From Petrimonas sulfuriphila (lineage in GTDB: Bacteria > Bacteroidota > Bacteroidia > Bacteroidales > Dysgonomonadaceae): a DNA stretch of 64,000 nt. Position 1 is the first letter of the stretch, and each line of letters starts with the position of its first letter. Below the pieces are notes generated by a model. It had not been told where the DNA came from. It was given only the letters and a program-made list of their open reading frames with translations, and ran no database searches. Below, piece by piece: positions 41,742-51,500 of this stretch. The position numbers were made by a program, and so were the translations under genes. Location: the NCBI RefSeq assembly GCF_051201015.1, contig NZ_JBPEHI010000001.1. One strand, 5' to 3'.

Positions 41742-43292
41742 TTAAAATCCAAACTCATCAATGGTCACTTCTTCCACTTCTTCTTGTTTAATCTCAATGG
41801 TGTTGTGAGCAGTAAGTCCTTCCACGTAAATGGCTTTATAAGGAATTGCCGGGCACACATACTCACATCCGCCACAACCTACACAAATTTCGGGTTCGAT
41901 TTCGGGGATTGTTAACGCACCTTTGTAAGGAACCATTCGAACGGCTTGTGTAGGGCAGTGTTCGGAGCAGGCGCCACAGCTGGTTTCATCGTAATAAACG
42001 ATACAGTTCTCTATAATGAAGTTAACTCTTCCCATCTGTGTGTGGTGCTTTTCCTCCTGACTAAGCTTTACCAGTGCATCTGTCGGACAAACGTCGCAGC
42101 AAACAGTGCAATCGTAGTTGCAAAAGCCGTGATCGAAATAAAGTTTCGGTTGCATCACCCCGCCCAGTCCATATTCCAGAAACGCCGGTTTTATCACGTG
42201 CGACGGACATTTGCTCACGCAAAGATGACACGAAATACATTTCTCCCGGAAATGATCGAAGTTTAGCGCTCCCGGGGGAGCAATCGGAGTTTTTCGTTTC
42301 AGTTCGCGTTTAGGTAATAACGGTTCTGTTACTGTTTGAGCAAGTAGTTGACCTGCTGCTATACTTGTGATTAGTGTAGCTGACAGGAAACGACGCTTCG
42401 ATTCGTCTTTCGGCTTATCTTCCCTAATGTATGAAAAAGCCGGAGCCGTTTCAACTGCCTTTTTTTTCTTGGAGCCAATAAGAGCATATTTCATCGCATC
42501 ACGATGGCAAACTTCAATACAGTTAAAGCAGGTTACGCATCGGTTATGATCGATGACTTTATTTTTTGCATCAATACACGATGCTTTGCATTTCATCGAA
42601 CACAAACCGCACATGTTGCACTTGTCATCTATAAATTGAATTTTGAAAAGTGAAAACCGGCTCAGAAATCCAAGTGTAGTTCCTACTGGACAAATTGTAT
42701 TGCAATATGTCCTTCCGTTTTTCCACGCTAAAAAACCGATAACAAGCAGCGTAATTAAAGCGATAATTATCGAAGATACTCCCAACGAATAGATACCGAC
42801 TTTATAAAAACTGTAATTATTGAATGATGAGAAAATAGCTTCCAGGAAATTATTTCCTGCCAGATAAGCAGGACGGAAAATGTGTGTTACCAATCTGCCG
42901 TATGCACCGTACGGATCGAGCAGGCCTACCAAGAAGGTGAATCCAAACAAGAAAGCAATAATTGTAGCACCCAAGACACTCCATCGGAGAACGATTTTTG
43001 CTTTGCTGTAGGTGTATCTTTTCTTCTTAAGTATTTTTTTTGAAAACCAGGCAACAATGTCCTGATAGATACCCATTGGGCAGATAGATGAACAATACAC
43101 CCGGCCGAAAATTACTGTAAGCGCTACTAATGCAATCAGAATAATAATATTAAGTGCTAATAATGCAGGAATAAATTGTATATCGGTTAGAACGCTGAAA
43201 CTTTCCGGCAGAAAACCTGAAAAGTCGAGAAAGTAGAGCGTTATTAAAGAAAAAAGTAGTACAGATATCGTTACCCGGATTTTTTTAAGCAT
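41742..43292 (-). CDS. NapH-NapG-like polyferredoxin fusion
   Basis: The 516-residue protein has two parts. The first (about 1-275) resembles NapH/CcoG-type membrane ferredoxins. It has four membrane segments, GRVYCSSICP and GRTYCNTICP motifs (64-72 and 193-202), then two 4Fe-4S motifs (CNMCGLCSMKC and CVTCFNCIEVC). At 299-318, KRRFLSATL plus a hydrophobic run looks like an internal Tat-type signal. The second part (340-490) resembles NapG/MauM, with four more Cys clusters (CISCHLCVSKCP, CNYDCTVC..VCP, C..CGACSEHCP, CVGCGGCEYVCP). It would carry electrons across the inner membrane to a periplasmic acceptor, plausibly the DUF362 protein encoded just upstream. The tail is very acidic. Confidence 0.8.
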   Translation of the reverse strand: MLKKIRVTISVLLFSLITLYFLDFSGFLPESFSVLTDIQFIPALLALNIIILIALVALTVIFGRVYCSSICPMGIYQDIVAWFSKKILKKKRYTYSKAKIVLRWSVLGATIIAFLFGFTFLVGLLDPYGAYGRLVTHIFRPAYLAGNNFLEAIFSSFNNYSFYKVGIYSLGVSSIIIALITLLVIGFLAWKNGRTYCNTICPVGTTLGFLSRFSLFKIQFIDDKCNMCGLCSMKCKASCIDAKNKVIDHNRCVTCFNCIEVCHRDAMKYALIGSKKKKAVETAPAFSYIREDKPKDESKRRFLSATLITSIAAGQLLAQTVTEPLLPKRELKRKTPIAPPGALNFDHFREKCISCHLCVSKCPSHVIKPAFLEYGLGGVMQPKLYFDHGFCNYDCTVCCDVCPTDALVKLSQEEKHHTQMGRVNFIIENCIVYYDETSCGACSEHCPTQAVRMVPYKGALTIPEIEPEICVGCGGCEYVCPAIPYKAIYVEGLTAHNTIEIKQEEVEEVTIDEFGF

Positions 43293-43312
43293 GATTGTTC
43301 GATCGTGTTTGG

Positions 43313-44254
43313 TTAAATTCTCACCCTCCTGATGTTGAGCTTGTCGAGATTCATCGTCCCCACACCCAATTGCTCCCCTTTTGCCAAATGGCTAACCTTA
43401 TCCAGCGGCATTTCCCTGGCCTGGTTGAAGAAATTGGCAGCAGCAGTGTCGACAGCAACGATATCCTGCGAGATGAAGAGGCCTTTCGACAATACTACAT
43501 CGGCATCCGATTTTCCTCTGGGGCCGCTAGTCTTCATCAACCGGTAGGCATCAACAACATTCAGGACCGGACGTTTTGCATAGGTACACACATCAGCGAT
43601 GCATTGCTGCAAATCGTTGGCGTGGAAAAATCCCCTGTCCCATACAATTCCCATGTAGTTCTTCATGGAGATGGTCAATTGTGCACCGCCGTGGTTTTTG
43701 AGAATAGGAACATTGATCCATTTGTCGGAGTCGACAATGGCTTGGTGTATTTTGGCCTCTTTCAGGCTTCTACCCTTTGGCAAAGAGACACTCTTGTAAT
43801 AGGATTCCTGATGTGCGGGAACAACTTTTGCCCCGGCAGCTTTAGCGGCAGCTTCGATTCCGCTGTTAGCGTAACATTTACGCCAGTCGTCGCACGTGTG
43901 GTCGAAAACAGTTACCTCACGGGCACCTGCATCGAAACATTGTTTGATGATTTCCGTCACCAGTTTTGGATTGGTGTTAGCGGCCAGTTCGGGAGTTTTA
44001 TCCCATCCGATATTCGGTTTTACACAAACCCTATCTCCCTTGCTGATGAAGTTTTTCATTCCCCCCAATTCGGCAATAGCTTTGCGAAACATAGCTTCGG
44101 GTTCCCCGCCCAATACGGCAACCATGTCGTATTTTGCTGCAGCATTTGTAGTTTGAAACGATTGAGTGAGTACGCTCATCGCATCTGCATCTTTAATGGT
44201 TGTGACAGCTGCGCCGGTAAGAGCAACAGCTTTCAAGAAATTTCGTCTGTCCAT
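43313..44254 (-). CDS. Exported DUF362 family protein
   Basis: The 313-residue protein starts with a Tat-like signal (DRRNFLKAVALTGAAVTT). The DUF362 core follows, with VCVKPNIGWDKTPELAANTNP, VFDHTCDDWRKC, NVPILKNHGGAQLTISMKNYMGIVWDR and a C-terminal VAVDTAAANFF. DUF362 proteins are of unknown chemistry and often occur beside or fused to 4Fe-4S domains; this copy lacks its own ferredoxin domain but the next gene supplies many clusters. I chose the ATG before DRRNF; a TTG 36 nt upstream would overlap the stop of the TonB receptor gene. The gap to the polyferredoxin gene is 20 nt. Confidence 0.8.
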   Translation of the reverse strand: MDRRNFLKAVALTGAAVTTIKDADAMSVLTQSFQTTNAAAKYDMVAVLGGEPEAMFRKAIAELGGMKNFISKGDRVCVKPNIGWDKTPELAANTNPKLVTEIIKQCFDAGAREVTVFDHTCDDWRKCYANSGIEAAAKAAGAKVVPAHQESYYKSVSLPKGRSLKEAKIHQAIVDSDKWINVPILKNHGGAQLTISMKNYMGIVWDRGFFHANDLQQCIADVCTYAKRPVLNVVDAYRLMKTSGPRGKSDADVVLSKGLFISQDIVAVDTAAANFFNQAREMPLDKVSHLAKGEQLGVGTMNLDKLNIRRVRI

Positions 44255-44286
44255 AATGTTTTTAATTTGTTGTTCGTTCTGTAATT

Positions 44287-46170
44287 TCAAAAATGTAACT
44301 GGATTCCGCCGAAGGCAGTAGTTTTCGGCATCGGGTATCCGGCATTTATTTCGTATTCCTGTCCCAATAAATTCTCACCTTTTAAGAACAGGTTTAACCA
44401 GTCAAGTGCCCGGTAATTGATGCGGGCGTTCCAAAGGACAAAGTTCTCCTTTACCGGCTCTGGCTTTACGGTTTTATACAAGTTTCCGACGTATTGGATA
44501 CCGGTAGATAAATTCCACCTGTTCTTCGTGTAATTTGCACTGACGTATAGTTTGTGTTCCGGAGCTGCCAATATTTTATAGGCCATGCTCAATAAACTGT
44601 AATTGGCCGAAAGCCGAAAATCACGGGCGACCTGATAGTGGGTGCTGATCTCGAAGCCTTTGTTTTCTACTTTACCGGTATTTCCCCATTTGCCAATCCC
44701 GGGTTCGGCTTGTTGAATCATATTGTCGCCTTTGATATAAAAGAGGTTTAAACCCATATTCAACCGGTTTTCGAGCAATGACTGCATGAACGAGATTTCG
44801 TAATTCATCAATCTTTCCGGAAGCAGATCGGGGTTTTGCGGAGGGAACATATACATCTCGCGAAGGGTAGGGTTTCGGAATCCTTTGCTGACGATGGCTT
44901 TCACAACGGTTGAGGCGGAGGGGGTGAAACTTAATCCGAATTGAGGAATCCATTCAGACCCGTTCTTTTCGTGGTTGTCGAGTCTTATCCCGGTATTCAA
45001 TGTGAGTCTGTTTTCCAGTAAGCTTTGCTGGATATTGACGTATCCGGCAACGTTGTTCAGGTGCTCATCGGCTAACTGTACATTCTTCGACTCGTCGGGG
45101 AATTTGTTCCACGCTTTCCCTCCGAAACGCTGAAAATCAACTCCCGCTGTGGTCTTGTTGCCCTCGAAAAAGGTGTAAGACTGATAGACCGAAAGGCCCA
45201 GCATCCGGTCGTCTGAATGGAACCGAAACGGTTTGGGCTGTTGTCCTTCTGTGTACCCGTCGTTGATTTTATGCGTCCCGAAATTGTAAAAGAATTTTAC
45301 TGCTCCTGAAGTTCTTTCGTATTCATTTTCAAGAGAAAATGAGGTCATCCCGCGTGTAATATCGGCATCGTTATCGGTTATCGGAGCAGCGACAGTCCCC
45401 GGATTGGACGATTGGGCGTTCGAAAGATTCAAATCCACAAAACTGCTCCAATTTCCGGTAAGATCGTATCCTATTTTTCCGTAACCGTTTATCTGCTCAA
45501 AATCCATGTTTTCCCGATGTCCGTCGGAACGGTTATACCCAATGTTCCCGTTGATATGCAGCTTCTCTTTCTTCCATCCGCTGGATGCTTCAGCGCTGAA
45601 AGTATTGTAGGTGCCGTACATTAATTGAGCCGAATTGTGCAAGCCGTTCTGCTTCTGCTTTTTGGTGATGATATTGATTACTCCACCCATTGCATTGGAT
45701 CCGTAAAGCACTGACGCAGGGCCACGAACCACTTCCACCCGTTCGGTCATCAGGGATTGGTAGCTGTCGGCCAGAGGGTGTCCCATCAGACCCATATATT
45801 GTGGATGTCCGTCGATGAGTACCAGTACTCCCGAAGTAGGGGAACCGCCAATTCCGCGGATGCTCATTCCTCCGGCAGCACCGGCAGCTACGCCGTATCC
45901 CATTACTCCACGTTGTGTGATGTATAGTCCGGGAACTTCCTCGGTAAGCAGCGGCAGAAGCGAAGGTTCCAGTCGGGTTTGAATTTGCCGTTCCGTGACG
46001 ATAGATATGCTCATCGGCACGTTTCTCAGGTTCACCTTCGGTAGCGTACCGGTGACGATCACCTCTTCCAGGCGGATAGAATCGTTGACCTGCGGTGGAT
46101 TGTTCTCATCAGCATAACCGGTTGAGAAAACAACGAAACAGGCAAAAAGGATAAATGTAAATCTACTCAT
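44287..46170 (-). CDS. TonB-dependent outer-membrane receptor (BtuB/CirA-like)
   Basis: The 627-residue receptor has a signal peptide (to about residue 20), a TonB-box-like EEVIVTG (35-41), a plug (about 50-160) with VRGPASVLYGSNAMGGVINIITKK, and a 22-strand barrel ending FGGIQLHF. It is not SusC-like: no carboxypeptidase-D-like domain, no SusD partner, and the small size fits cofactor or metal-chelate receptors. The ligand is unknown. The start codon overlaps the stop of the phosphoribosyltransferase gene by 4 nt (ATGA), which ties the two functionally. Confidence 0.9.
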   Translation of the reverse strand: MSRFTFILFACFVVFSTGYADENNPPQVNDSIRLEEVIVTGTLPKVNLRNVPMSISIVTERQIQTRLEPSLLPLLTEEVPGLYITQRGVMGYGVAAGAAGGMSIRGIGGSPTSGVLVLIDGHPQYMGLMGHPLADSYQSLMTERVEVVRGPASVLYGSNAMGGVINIITKKQKQNGLHNSAQLMYGTYNTFSAEASSGWKKEKLHINGNIGYNRSDGHRENMDFEQINGYGKIGYDLTGNWSSFVDLNLSNAQSSNPGTVAAPITDNDADITRGMTSFSLENEYERTSGAVKFFYNFGTHKINDGYTEGQQPKPFRFHSDDRMLGLSVYQSYTFFEGNKTTAGVDFQRFGGKAWNKFPDESKNVQLADEHLNNVAGYVNIQQSLLENRLTLNTGIRLDNHEKNGSEWIPQFGLSFTPSASTVVKAIVSKGFRNPTLREMYMFPPQNPDLLPERLMNYEISFMQSLLENRLNMGLNLFYIKGDNMIQQAEPGIGKWGNTGKVENKGFEISTHYQVARDFRLSANYSLLSMAYKILAAPEHKLYVSANYTKNRWNLSTGIQYVGNLYKTVKPEPVKENFVLWNARINYRALDWLNLFLKGENLLGQEYEINAGYPMPKTTAFGGIQLHF

Positions 46171-46565
46171 ACGATCCAGGGAAACTTAAAACAATCTTCG
46201 TCGTAGAGTGCATAATCAGCATTTCCGTTTACTGCGAAAGTTTTTATTTGTCTGGCACCTTGTAAAAGATCGATGGCGAATTTAACAGTCGCTCCTGTTT
46301 TTATGCGATCTTCCACCAGCAGAATGGTTTTGTCCCTAAAATCGAAGTCGACAGGCGAAATCAACCTGGGGCTATCGTATTTTGGTTTTTGGCAGGGATC
46401 ACGAAGATTAATTTTCAATAATTGAATTTCAGTATTCAACCGCTGATTAAGGATTGCGGCCGGGATAATCCCGCCGTTGGCAATGGCCACTATCATATCA
46501 AAAGTCTCGTGAAATTCAATTTCACGAAACCTTTGCATAACAGCTTCAAAAGACTTTGTATTCAT
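46167..46565 (-). CDS. Type I phosphoribosyltransferase-like protein
   Basis: The short 132-residue cytoplasmic protein has the PRPP-binding loop ILLVEDRIKTGAT (81-93), where the canonical acidic pair is E85-D86 and the T-G-A-T phosphate loop is intact. N-terminal FDMIVAIANGGIIPAAIL (22-39) is the usual first PRTase strand and loop. The hood region is small, so the base or acceptor cannot be deduced; XGPRT-like and other purine PRTases share this core. Tight coupling to a TonB receptor and an ECF S component suggests it acts on an imported nitrogenous base or base-like compound (inference). Confidence 0.75.
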   Translation of the reverse strand: MNTKSFEAVMQRFREIEFHETFDMIVAIANGGIIPAAILNQRLNTEIQLLKINLRDPCQKPKYDSPRLISPVDFDFRDKTILLVEDRIKTGATVKFAIDLLQGARQIKTFAVNGNADYALYDEDCFKFPWIV

Positions 46566-46574
46566 TAAATAACC

Positions 46575-47084
46575 TTACACTTTAGCCAAGGCTTTCAGTA
46601 TGAAATATCCGGCTGTTAGTTGAATGAGCATTCCGGGAAGGCCGATGCGGAAATCCTGAACGGCTGTGAAAAAGTGTTGGGTCATCGCCCATTCAATTCC
46701 TGTACCGATCACTTGATAGGCAACGATAGCCAAAAGAATACCCCCGAAGGATACTTTTCCGGAATGTTTTGCCACCATGGAGGCGGCAATAGCCAAAATA
46801 ACCGATTTGATGATGATTGCCGGCAGCACGGCGGAAGGAGGCATACCGAACAACAAGTTGTTAACTAAAGGCGATAGTATTGCCGTCAACAACCCAACAT
46901 GAATTCCGTATTTGTACGCTGCGATGAGCGTAAAGAAATAGATGGGAAGAAAAATCAGTCCTCCCTGGGGCACTAAATGCGCCAGTTGCGGCAATAATAA
47001 GTTGCCCAACACAAAACATGTAGCGAACAAGTAGGTTTTTGTGTTGCTCAGGCTGAATGAATAAAGTTTTGCTGTTGTTGCCAT
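46575..47084 (-). CDS. ECF transporter S component
   Basis: This 169-residue membrane protein has about five to six hydrophobic segments. LPIYFFTLIAAYKYGIHVGLLTAILSPLVNNLLFGMP resembles the substrate-specificity subunits of group II ECF vitamin transporters. Energising A/A'/T subunits are not in the window and would be shared from elsewhere. Substrate cannot be called: the sequence does not show a family pattern I recognise as RibU, ThiT, BioY or QueT. First gene of the five-gene cluster, 9 nt before the phosphoribosyltransferase gene. A TATTTTTG element lies about 70 nt upstream. Confidence 0.75.
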   Translation of the reverse strand: MATTAKLYSFSLSNTKTYLFATCFVLGNLLLPQLAHLVPQGGLIFLPIYFFTLIAAYKYGIHVGLLTAILSPLVNNLLFGMPPSAVLPAIIIKSVILAIAASMVAKHSGKVSFGGILLAIVAYQVIGTGIEWAMTQHFFTAVQDFRIGLPGMLIQLTAGYFILKALAKV

Positions 47085-47153
47085 AATCTGATGGTTTTAT
47101 TATTTGTTATTGTTTTAGTTTTGAATTCCTGCTCTAAAATGCAACATAGGTGA

Positions 47154-47161
47154 CAAAAATA
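47154..47161 (-). promoter_or_regulatory. Predicted -7 element of the ECF-led cluster
   Basis: The minus strand reads TATTTTTG, matching TAnnTTTG, giving a leader of about 60-70 nt before the ECF S-component start. I found no recognisable riboswitch in that leader. Confidence 0.4.
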
Positions 47162-47247
47162 ATTATAATCTTACGAATAACCCGCTTTTTAGCCATTTTT
47201 TTTATTAGAAAAAATAAAATTGCAATCTTTGCTTGGCAATCAGTGAG

Positions 47248-48408
47248 TTATTGGTTGAATAGCAACGGTAAGAATTCCGATAAGTAAACTCTCCAGTTTC
47301 GCCAGGTGTGTCCGCCTTCCGATTCCCGGTAGGCATATTTGAAATTTATTCCGTCGAGTTTTTTCCGAAAGTCAGTATTTGCCTGATACAAAAAATCGTC
47401 TTTCCCGATACCTATCCAGTAAAGTTTATAACCGTTCTGTTTCTGTTTTAACAGTGTATCCTCTATATTTTTATACACGCTGGATTTCGCATTTTCGTTA
47501 GGCATAATAGCTGCAGAAAATAAACCCACGTAATCGAAACTGTTGGGATAATACCGTGAAATATGAAAAGAATGAAAACCTCCCATGGAAAGTCCGGCAA
47601 TAGCACGCCCGGATTTGTTCCGGACAGTGTGGTAATTTTTATCTACGAAGTTGATGATATCGATAAATGTCTCTTCGTATTTTCCGTCCATCGTGTTTGG
47701 TAACCTGAAAGTTGGTTTGTAAAACCCTTCGCTCGATTCACCCGGCGCAGCCTCCTGGGCTACGTTTCCGTTCGGCATAACGATAATCATCGGTTTGGCC
47801 TTGCCTTCGGCAATCAGGTTGTCTATAATCTGGGTCGCACGTCCAAGCGTTGGCCACGCTTCTTCATCGCCACCCATGCCATGAAGCAGATACAAAACAG
47901 GATAGGATGTGTTACCCGATTCATAACCGGGAGGAGTGTAAATGGTTATTCGTCTGTCAGTCTTGTTGCCCGGAGATTCATACCATCTCTTGGCTACCGT
48001 GCCGTGAGGGACATTATTCACTTTATATATATCGGCTTGTCCACCACCAACCAGCAGAACATTTAGTGTGCTTGCTACATCGCGACGGTAATGCACATTA
48101 TTGGGATCGTTCATTTGTAACCCGTTTGCCGTAAAGGCATACGTGTATAATTCCGAAGGAAGTGGACGGGTTGTAAATGACCAAACGCCATCGGCGTCTT
48201 TTGTCATTTTATTGTGGCCTTGTGCAAAATCACCCGTTACCGACACACTGTCGGCCAAGGGAGCGAGTAAACGAAACGTTACGGAATTGTCGGCGTGGAT
48301 TTCGGGGGAAATAATTTCCTTTCGTTGTCCGAAGCCAAGGTTTTCCTGTGCTTGCATCATGATGCTGGTGGAGAATACGAGCAGAGTAAAAAAGATTTTT
48401 TTGTACAT
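47248..48408 (-). CDS. CE1-like secreted esterase with N-terminal E-set domain
   Basis: The 386-residue exported protein (signal about 1-20, ending MMQA) has an N-terminal E-set/CBM48-like domain (about 35-115, SVTFRLLAPLADSVSVTGDF). The alpha/beta-hydrolase domain of the esterase D/CE1 type (about 140-386) carries LLHGMGGDEEAW, nucleophile Ser274 in GLSMGG and the catalytic His367 in GGHTW. Family members remove ferulate or acetate from xylan, or act as other carbohydrate esterases. It is transcribed alone, with an inverted repeat over its promoter and a terminator of the upstream operon behind it. Confidence 0.85.
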   Translation of the reverse strand: MYKKIFFTLLVFSTSIMMQAQENLGFGQRKEIISPEIHADNSVTFRLLAPLADSVSVTGDFAQGHNKMTKDADGVWSFTTRPLPSELYTYAFTANGLQMNDPNNVHYRRDVASTLNVLLVGGGQADIYKVNNVPHGTVAKRWYESPGNKTDRRITIYTPPGYESGNTSYPVLYLLHGMGGDEEAWPTLGRATQIIDNLIAEGKAKPMIIVMPNGNVAQEAAPGESSEGFYKPTFRLPNTMDGKYEETFIDIINFVDKNYHTVRNKSGRAIAGLSMGGFHSFHISRYYPNSFDYVGLFSAAIMPNENAKSSVYKNIEDTLLKQKQNGYKLYWIGIGKDDFLYQANTDFRKKLDGINFKYAYRESEGGHTWRNWRVYLSEFLPLLFNQ

Positions 48409-48433
48409 AGGTTTTCAGGTTTACGATTGAGTG

Positions 48434-48469
48434 TATATTTGCAATTGTCAGATCTGTATTGCAAATATA
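48434..48469. promoter_or_regulatory. 12-bp-arm inverted repeat overlapping the esterase promoter
   Basis: Arms TATATTTGCAAT (48434-48445) and ATTGCAAATATA (48458-48469) are perfect reverse complements with a 12-nt spacer that itself contains the palindrome CAGATCTG. On the minus strand the upstream arm includes TATATTTG, a full -7 consensus for the esterase gene. The symmetric site therefore spans the -7 element and start-site region, as expected for a repressor operator. The repeat begins 26 nt from the start codon. Confidence 0.55.
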
Positions 48470-48539
48470 GTTTTTATTTTGAAATATCGGGTATCGAGAG
48501 GGTTAATATCGATAAACAGCATCTTTGTGCCGATGGACC

Positions 48540-48570
48540 AAAAAAAAGAGACGCATTCAATGCGTCTCTT
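48540..48570 (-). terminator. Intrinsic terminator of the 48581-64000 gene block
   Basis: A perfect 11-bp stem (AAGAGACGCAT / ATGCGTCTCTT, arms 48546-48556 and 48560-48570) with a 3-nt loop is followed on the minus strand by seven or more T. It lies 11 nt past the stop of the HEAT-DUF1080 gene. Confidence 0.9.
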
Positions 48571-48580
48571 GGATAAATTG

Positions 48581-51500
48581 TTACTTCAGTGGTTTTATCC
48601 GGATGTTTCGGAATTTTACCAAGGAGCCGTGCCCCAGGAAACCAATATGTCCGGTTTTATTCAATAACCCGGGATGATCCCGTTTATCAATCGTCCCGTT
48701 TTTGGAGGCTTCGCGGATGTTTCCGTCCAGGATAGTTGTACCGTTAAGAATAACTTTGATGCGATCGCCATCGGCAATTACTTCCTGATAGTTCCACTCG
48801 CCTACAGGCTTCAGGTAACCGCGTTTAGCAGGAATAACGCCATAAACCGAACCGTGATACTGGTAGATTTGGAGATTTTTGTAGACCGGGGCATCGTTAT
48901 CAAGAATCTGTAATTCCATTCCTCCATATGCGGCATCGCCTTCTAGCGGCGCGCGGATGCCTAATCCGTTGTTGGCACCCGGTGTGAGCATAAATTCGAA
49001 ACGAAATATAAAATTATCGAATTGTTCTTTGGTGTAAAGGTTGCCGCCAAAATTTTGGCTGGGATACAGCACGATGTTTCCACTTTCCACCACGTAGTCT
49101 TTTTTGTTTCCTGTCCATTCGTTGAGGTTAGTACCGTCGAAGAGTACCCGAAAACCTTCTTTCTTTTCGTCAGCAGGAAGCTGGAAAGGTTCGGGGCGTT
49201 CAATTTCTTTAATAAATATATCGCGATAAGCCACCTTGCTGCCGTGTGCCTGCAACTCAATCTGTTCCGTCGGGAAGATGGGCTGACTCCTGTTCCAGTA
49301 GTTTTCCAACACTACATTGTCAGTAACCAGTTCATCGTTAAGCCACACCGACACCCTTTCACCAATCATCTTGATTCGGAATGTATTCCATTCACCTACT
49401 TTCTGGTCAGCAACTTTTAGCGGTTTGCTCGGATTCTGCTGGTTGTTGTACAATCCACCTGATCCAACCTGTGCTCCTACATTTACACGGGCGGTGTCCC
49501 AGATCTGAACCTGTGGCGTGCCGCGAAGGTAGATCCCTGCATCAGGCTCCGGCCCGGGATAAAGCTTCCAGTCAACCAGCATTTCGAAATCTCCGTATTG
49601 TTTGTTGGTACAGAGGTTGTCCCCTTTTCCGGTGAAGAGCAGTTCACCGTTTTCGATGACCCAGCCCGTTTTTGCTGCTGCGTCGGCTTTTACCTGGGCT
49701 GCAGCGAGTTCTTTTGGCGTCATTTTCGCGCGTTTGATGGGATTCTCTACCAAGCCTTTCCATCCGTCCAGGTTTTTACCGTTGAAGATGGACACAAAAC
49801 CTCCGTCTTGAGGATTTTCGTCCAGGTATTTTTTTATGGACTCACGTTGATAGCCAGCATCTGGATTTTTCAATGTTTTACTCACTTTCTGGAGTATTCC
49901 GGTAGTTACAACACCCGCAAAAGCCGGATTATTTGTGGCGATGTTCATGGCAGCCAATGCGGCATTTTCGCTCAATGCCACATTATCCATATACGGGGCT
50001 ACGAAAAGCATAGCCTGATATTGTCCGGTGTTTCCCAACAGGCGGAGAATGTCGTTTTTCTGTTTCTCGGTCTGTGCAAACTGCATCACTTCACGGAGAT
50101 ACAGGTATTTTATGGCTCCTGTTTCATTTGATTTATTGATGGTAGCAACGATTGCATCCGTTACTTTGCTCAATTCATTTTTATTCTTACTGTTTCTGGC
50201 TATATCCAGCATCGGGTAAATGGAGTTGAACGATTTCCAATTGGTCAGTGCATCAAAAGCGGCATTTTTATTGGCCCCGGTTTCGGTATTGTAGGCCTTG
50301 GTAATCATCTCCATTGCTTTTTGAGACCCGCTGTTTGCCAGTGCAGTATAGTAAAGGTGCTTGTTTACAGACTTGTTCATCCGGTCCGATACCAGCTTCA
50401 TTTGTTCGTTGGCCGGAAGATACGACAGGGCTGCGTTTACAGCTTGTTGAAGAGCGGGAACATTGGCAGCATCCGATTGTTCGAGCAATGTGAACAAGTC
50501 GGGCAGGTTTTTATCCGTAGAAACGTATTGAAGCGTATTGGCTGCTTCTGTTTTTACGTTTTCGTTACCAGTGAACATTTGGTTATAAACCAGGTTATAC
50601 TGACTTTCCATTTTCCGGTTGGCAATAAGCTGTAGGATAGCTTTTTTCCCGACATCCCCGCTTTCGTTGAAAACCGATGCAAGTGTATAGGAGATATCAC
50701 CCTTGTATGTTGATAAAGCATCTTTGGCGAGCAACACCGTTTCATCGTCCTGGCTTTTCAATAGTCCGGCTAATACAAGCATCGCTTGTTCGTTTCCAAT
50801 TTTTGCCAAGGAAGAAATGGCCGCTTTCTGTACCATTTTATTACCGGATGTAGCGAAATTGGCAAGCATATTAGCTGTATTCGCTACTTTCTTATCGCCC
50901 AACCAGTAAATGATGGCGGTTTGTTTCTCTGCAGAAGCTTTTGGACTTAGTTCCTTCATAATCCTTTCAACCGCTTTTCGGTCGTTGTTGAAAGGATAGG
51001 CGTTAAGCAAACGGGCCAGGTAAGCGATATCCCCGTCTTTCAGTGCACTGTTGAGGAGTTTATTTTTGTCCGTCGAAGGAATTGCCAGTAAAAGCCCGGC
51101 TGCAGCCACTTTCAGATCGGAACGGTTTTGCTTTATGGCAAAGTTGAGCAACCCATTTGCCTCCTTTTCCACCAACTTAACGTCGGTGTGAGTTAATCTT
51201 TTTAAAAGAGAAAGGTAGGATGCCGTAGCATTGTTGTTAAGCTGATAGGAATAATTGACTTTTTGTGCGGCATTTTTCAGTGGGATAAGGGCATTGCGGC
51301 TTCCCAGGCTTCCTAAAGCCGTAAGCAATGCGTTGCTGAGTTCTGCTGAGGGATTTTGTGACAGTGTTGAGAGCAGTGCGGGTTCGGCTTGGCTGTATCC
51401 GGTCTGAGTTAGTGCGTTCACAATATTGAACTTTACAGCATCCGGGGCGTTACCCGAAAGTGCTGCAACGATGGCTTGATTTGCCTTCTCACTTCCGATG

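Noticed and set aside
43295..44284. Open frame of 329 codons on the plus strand opposite the DUF362 gene
   Set aside because: It lies wholly antisense to a well-supported gene, its translation has no recognisable motif, and codon use of the minus strand explains the lack of stops.
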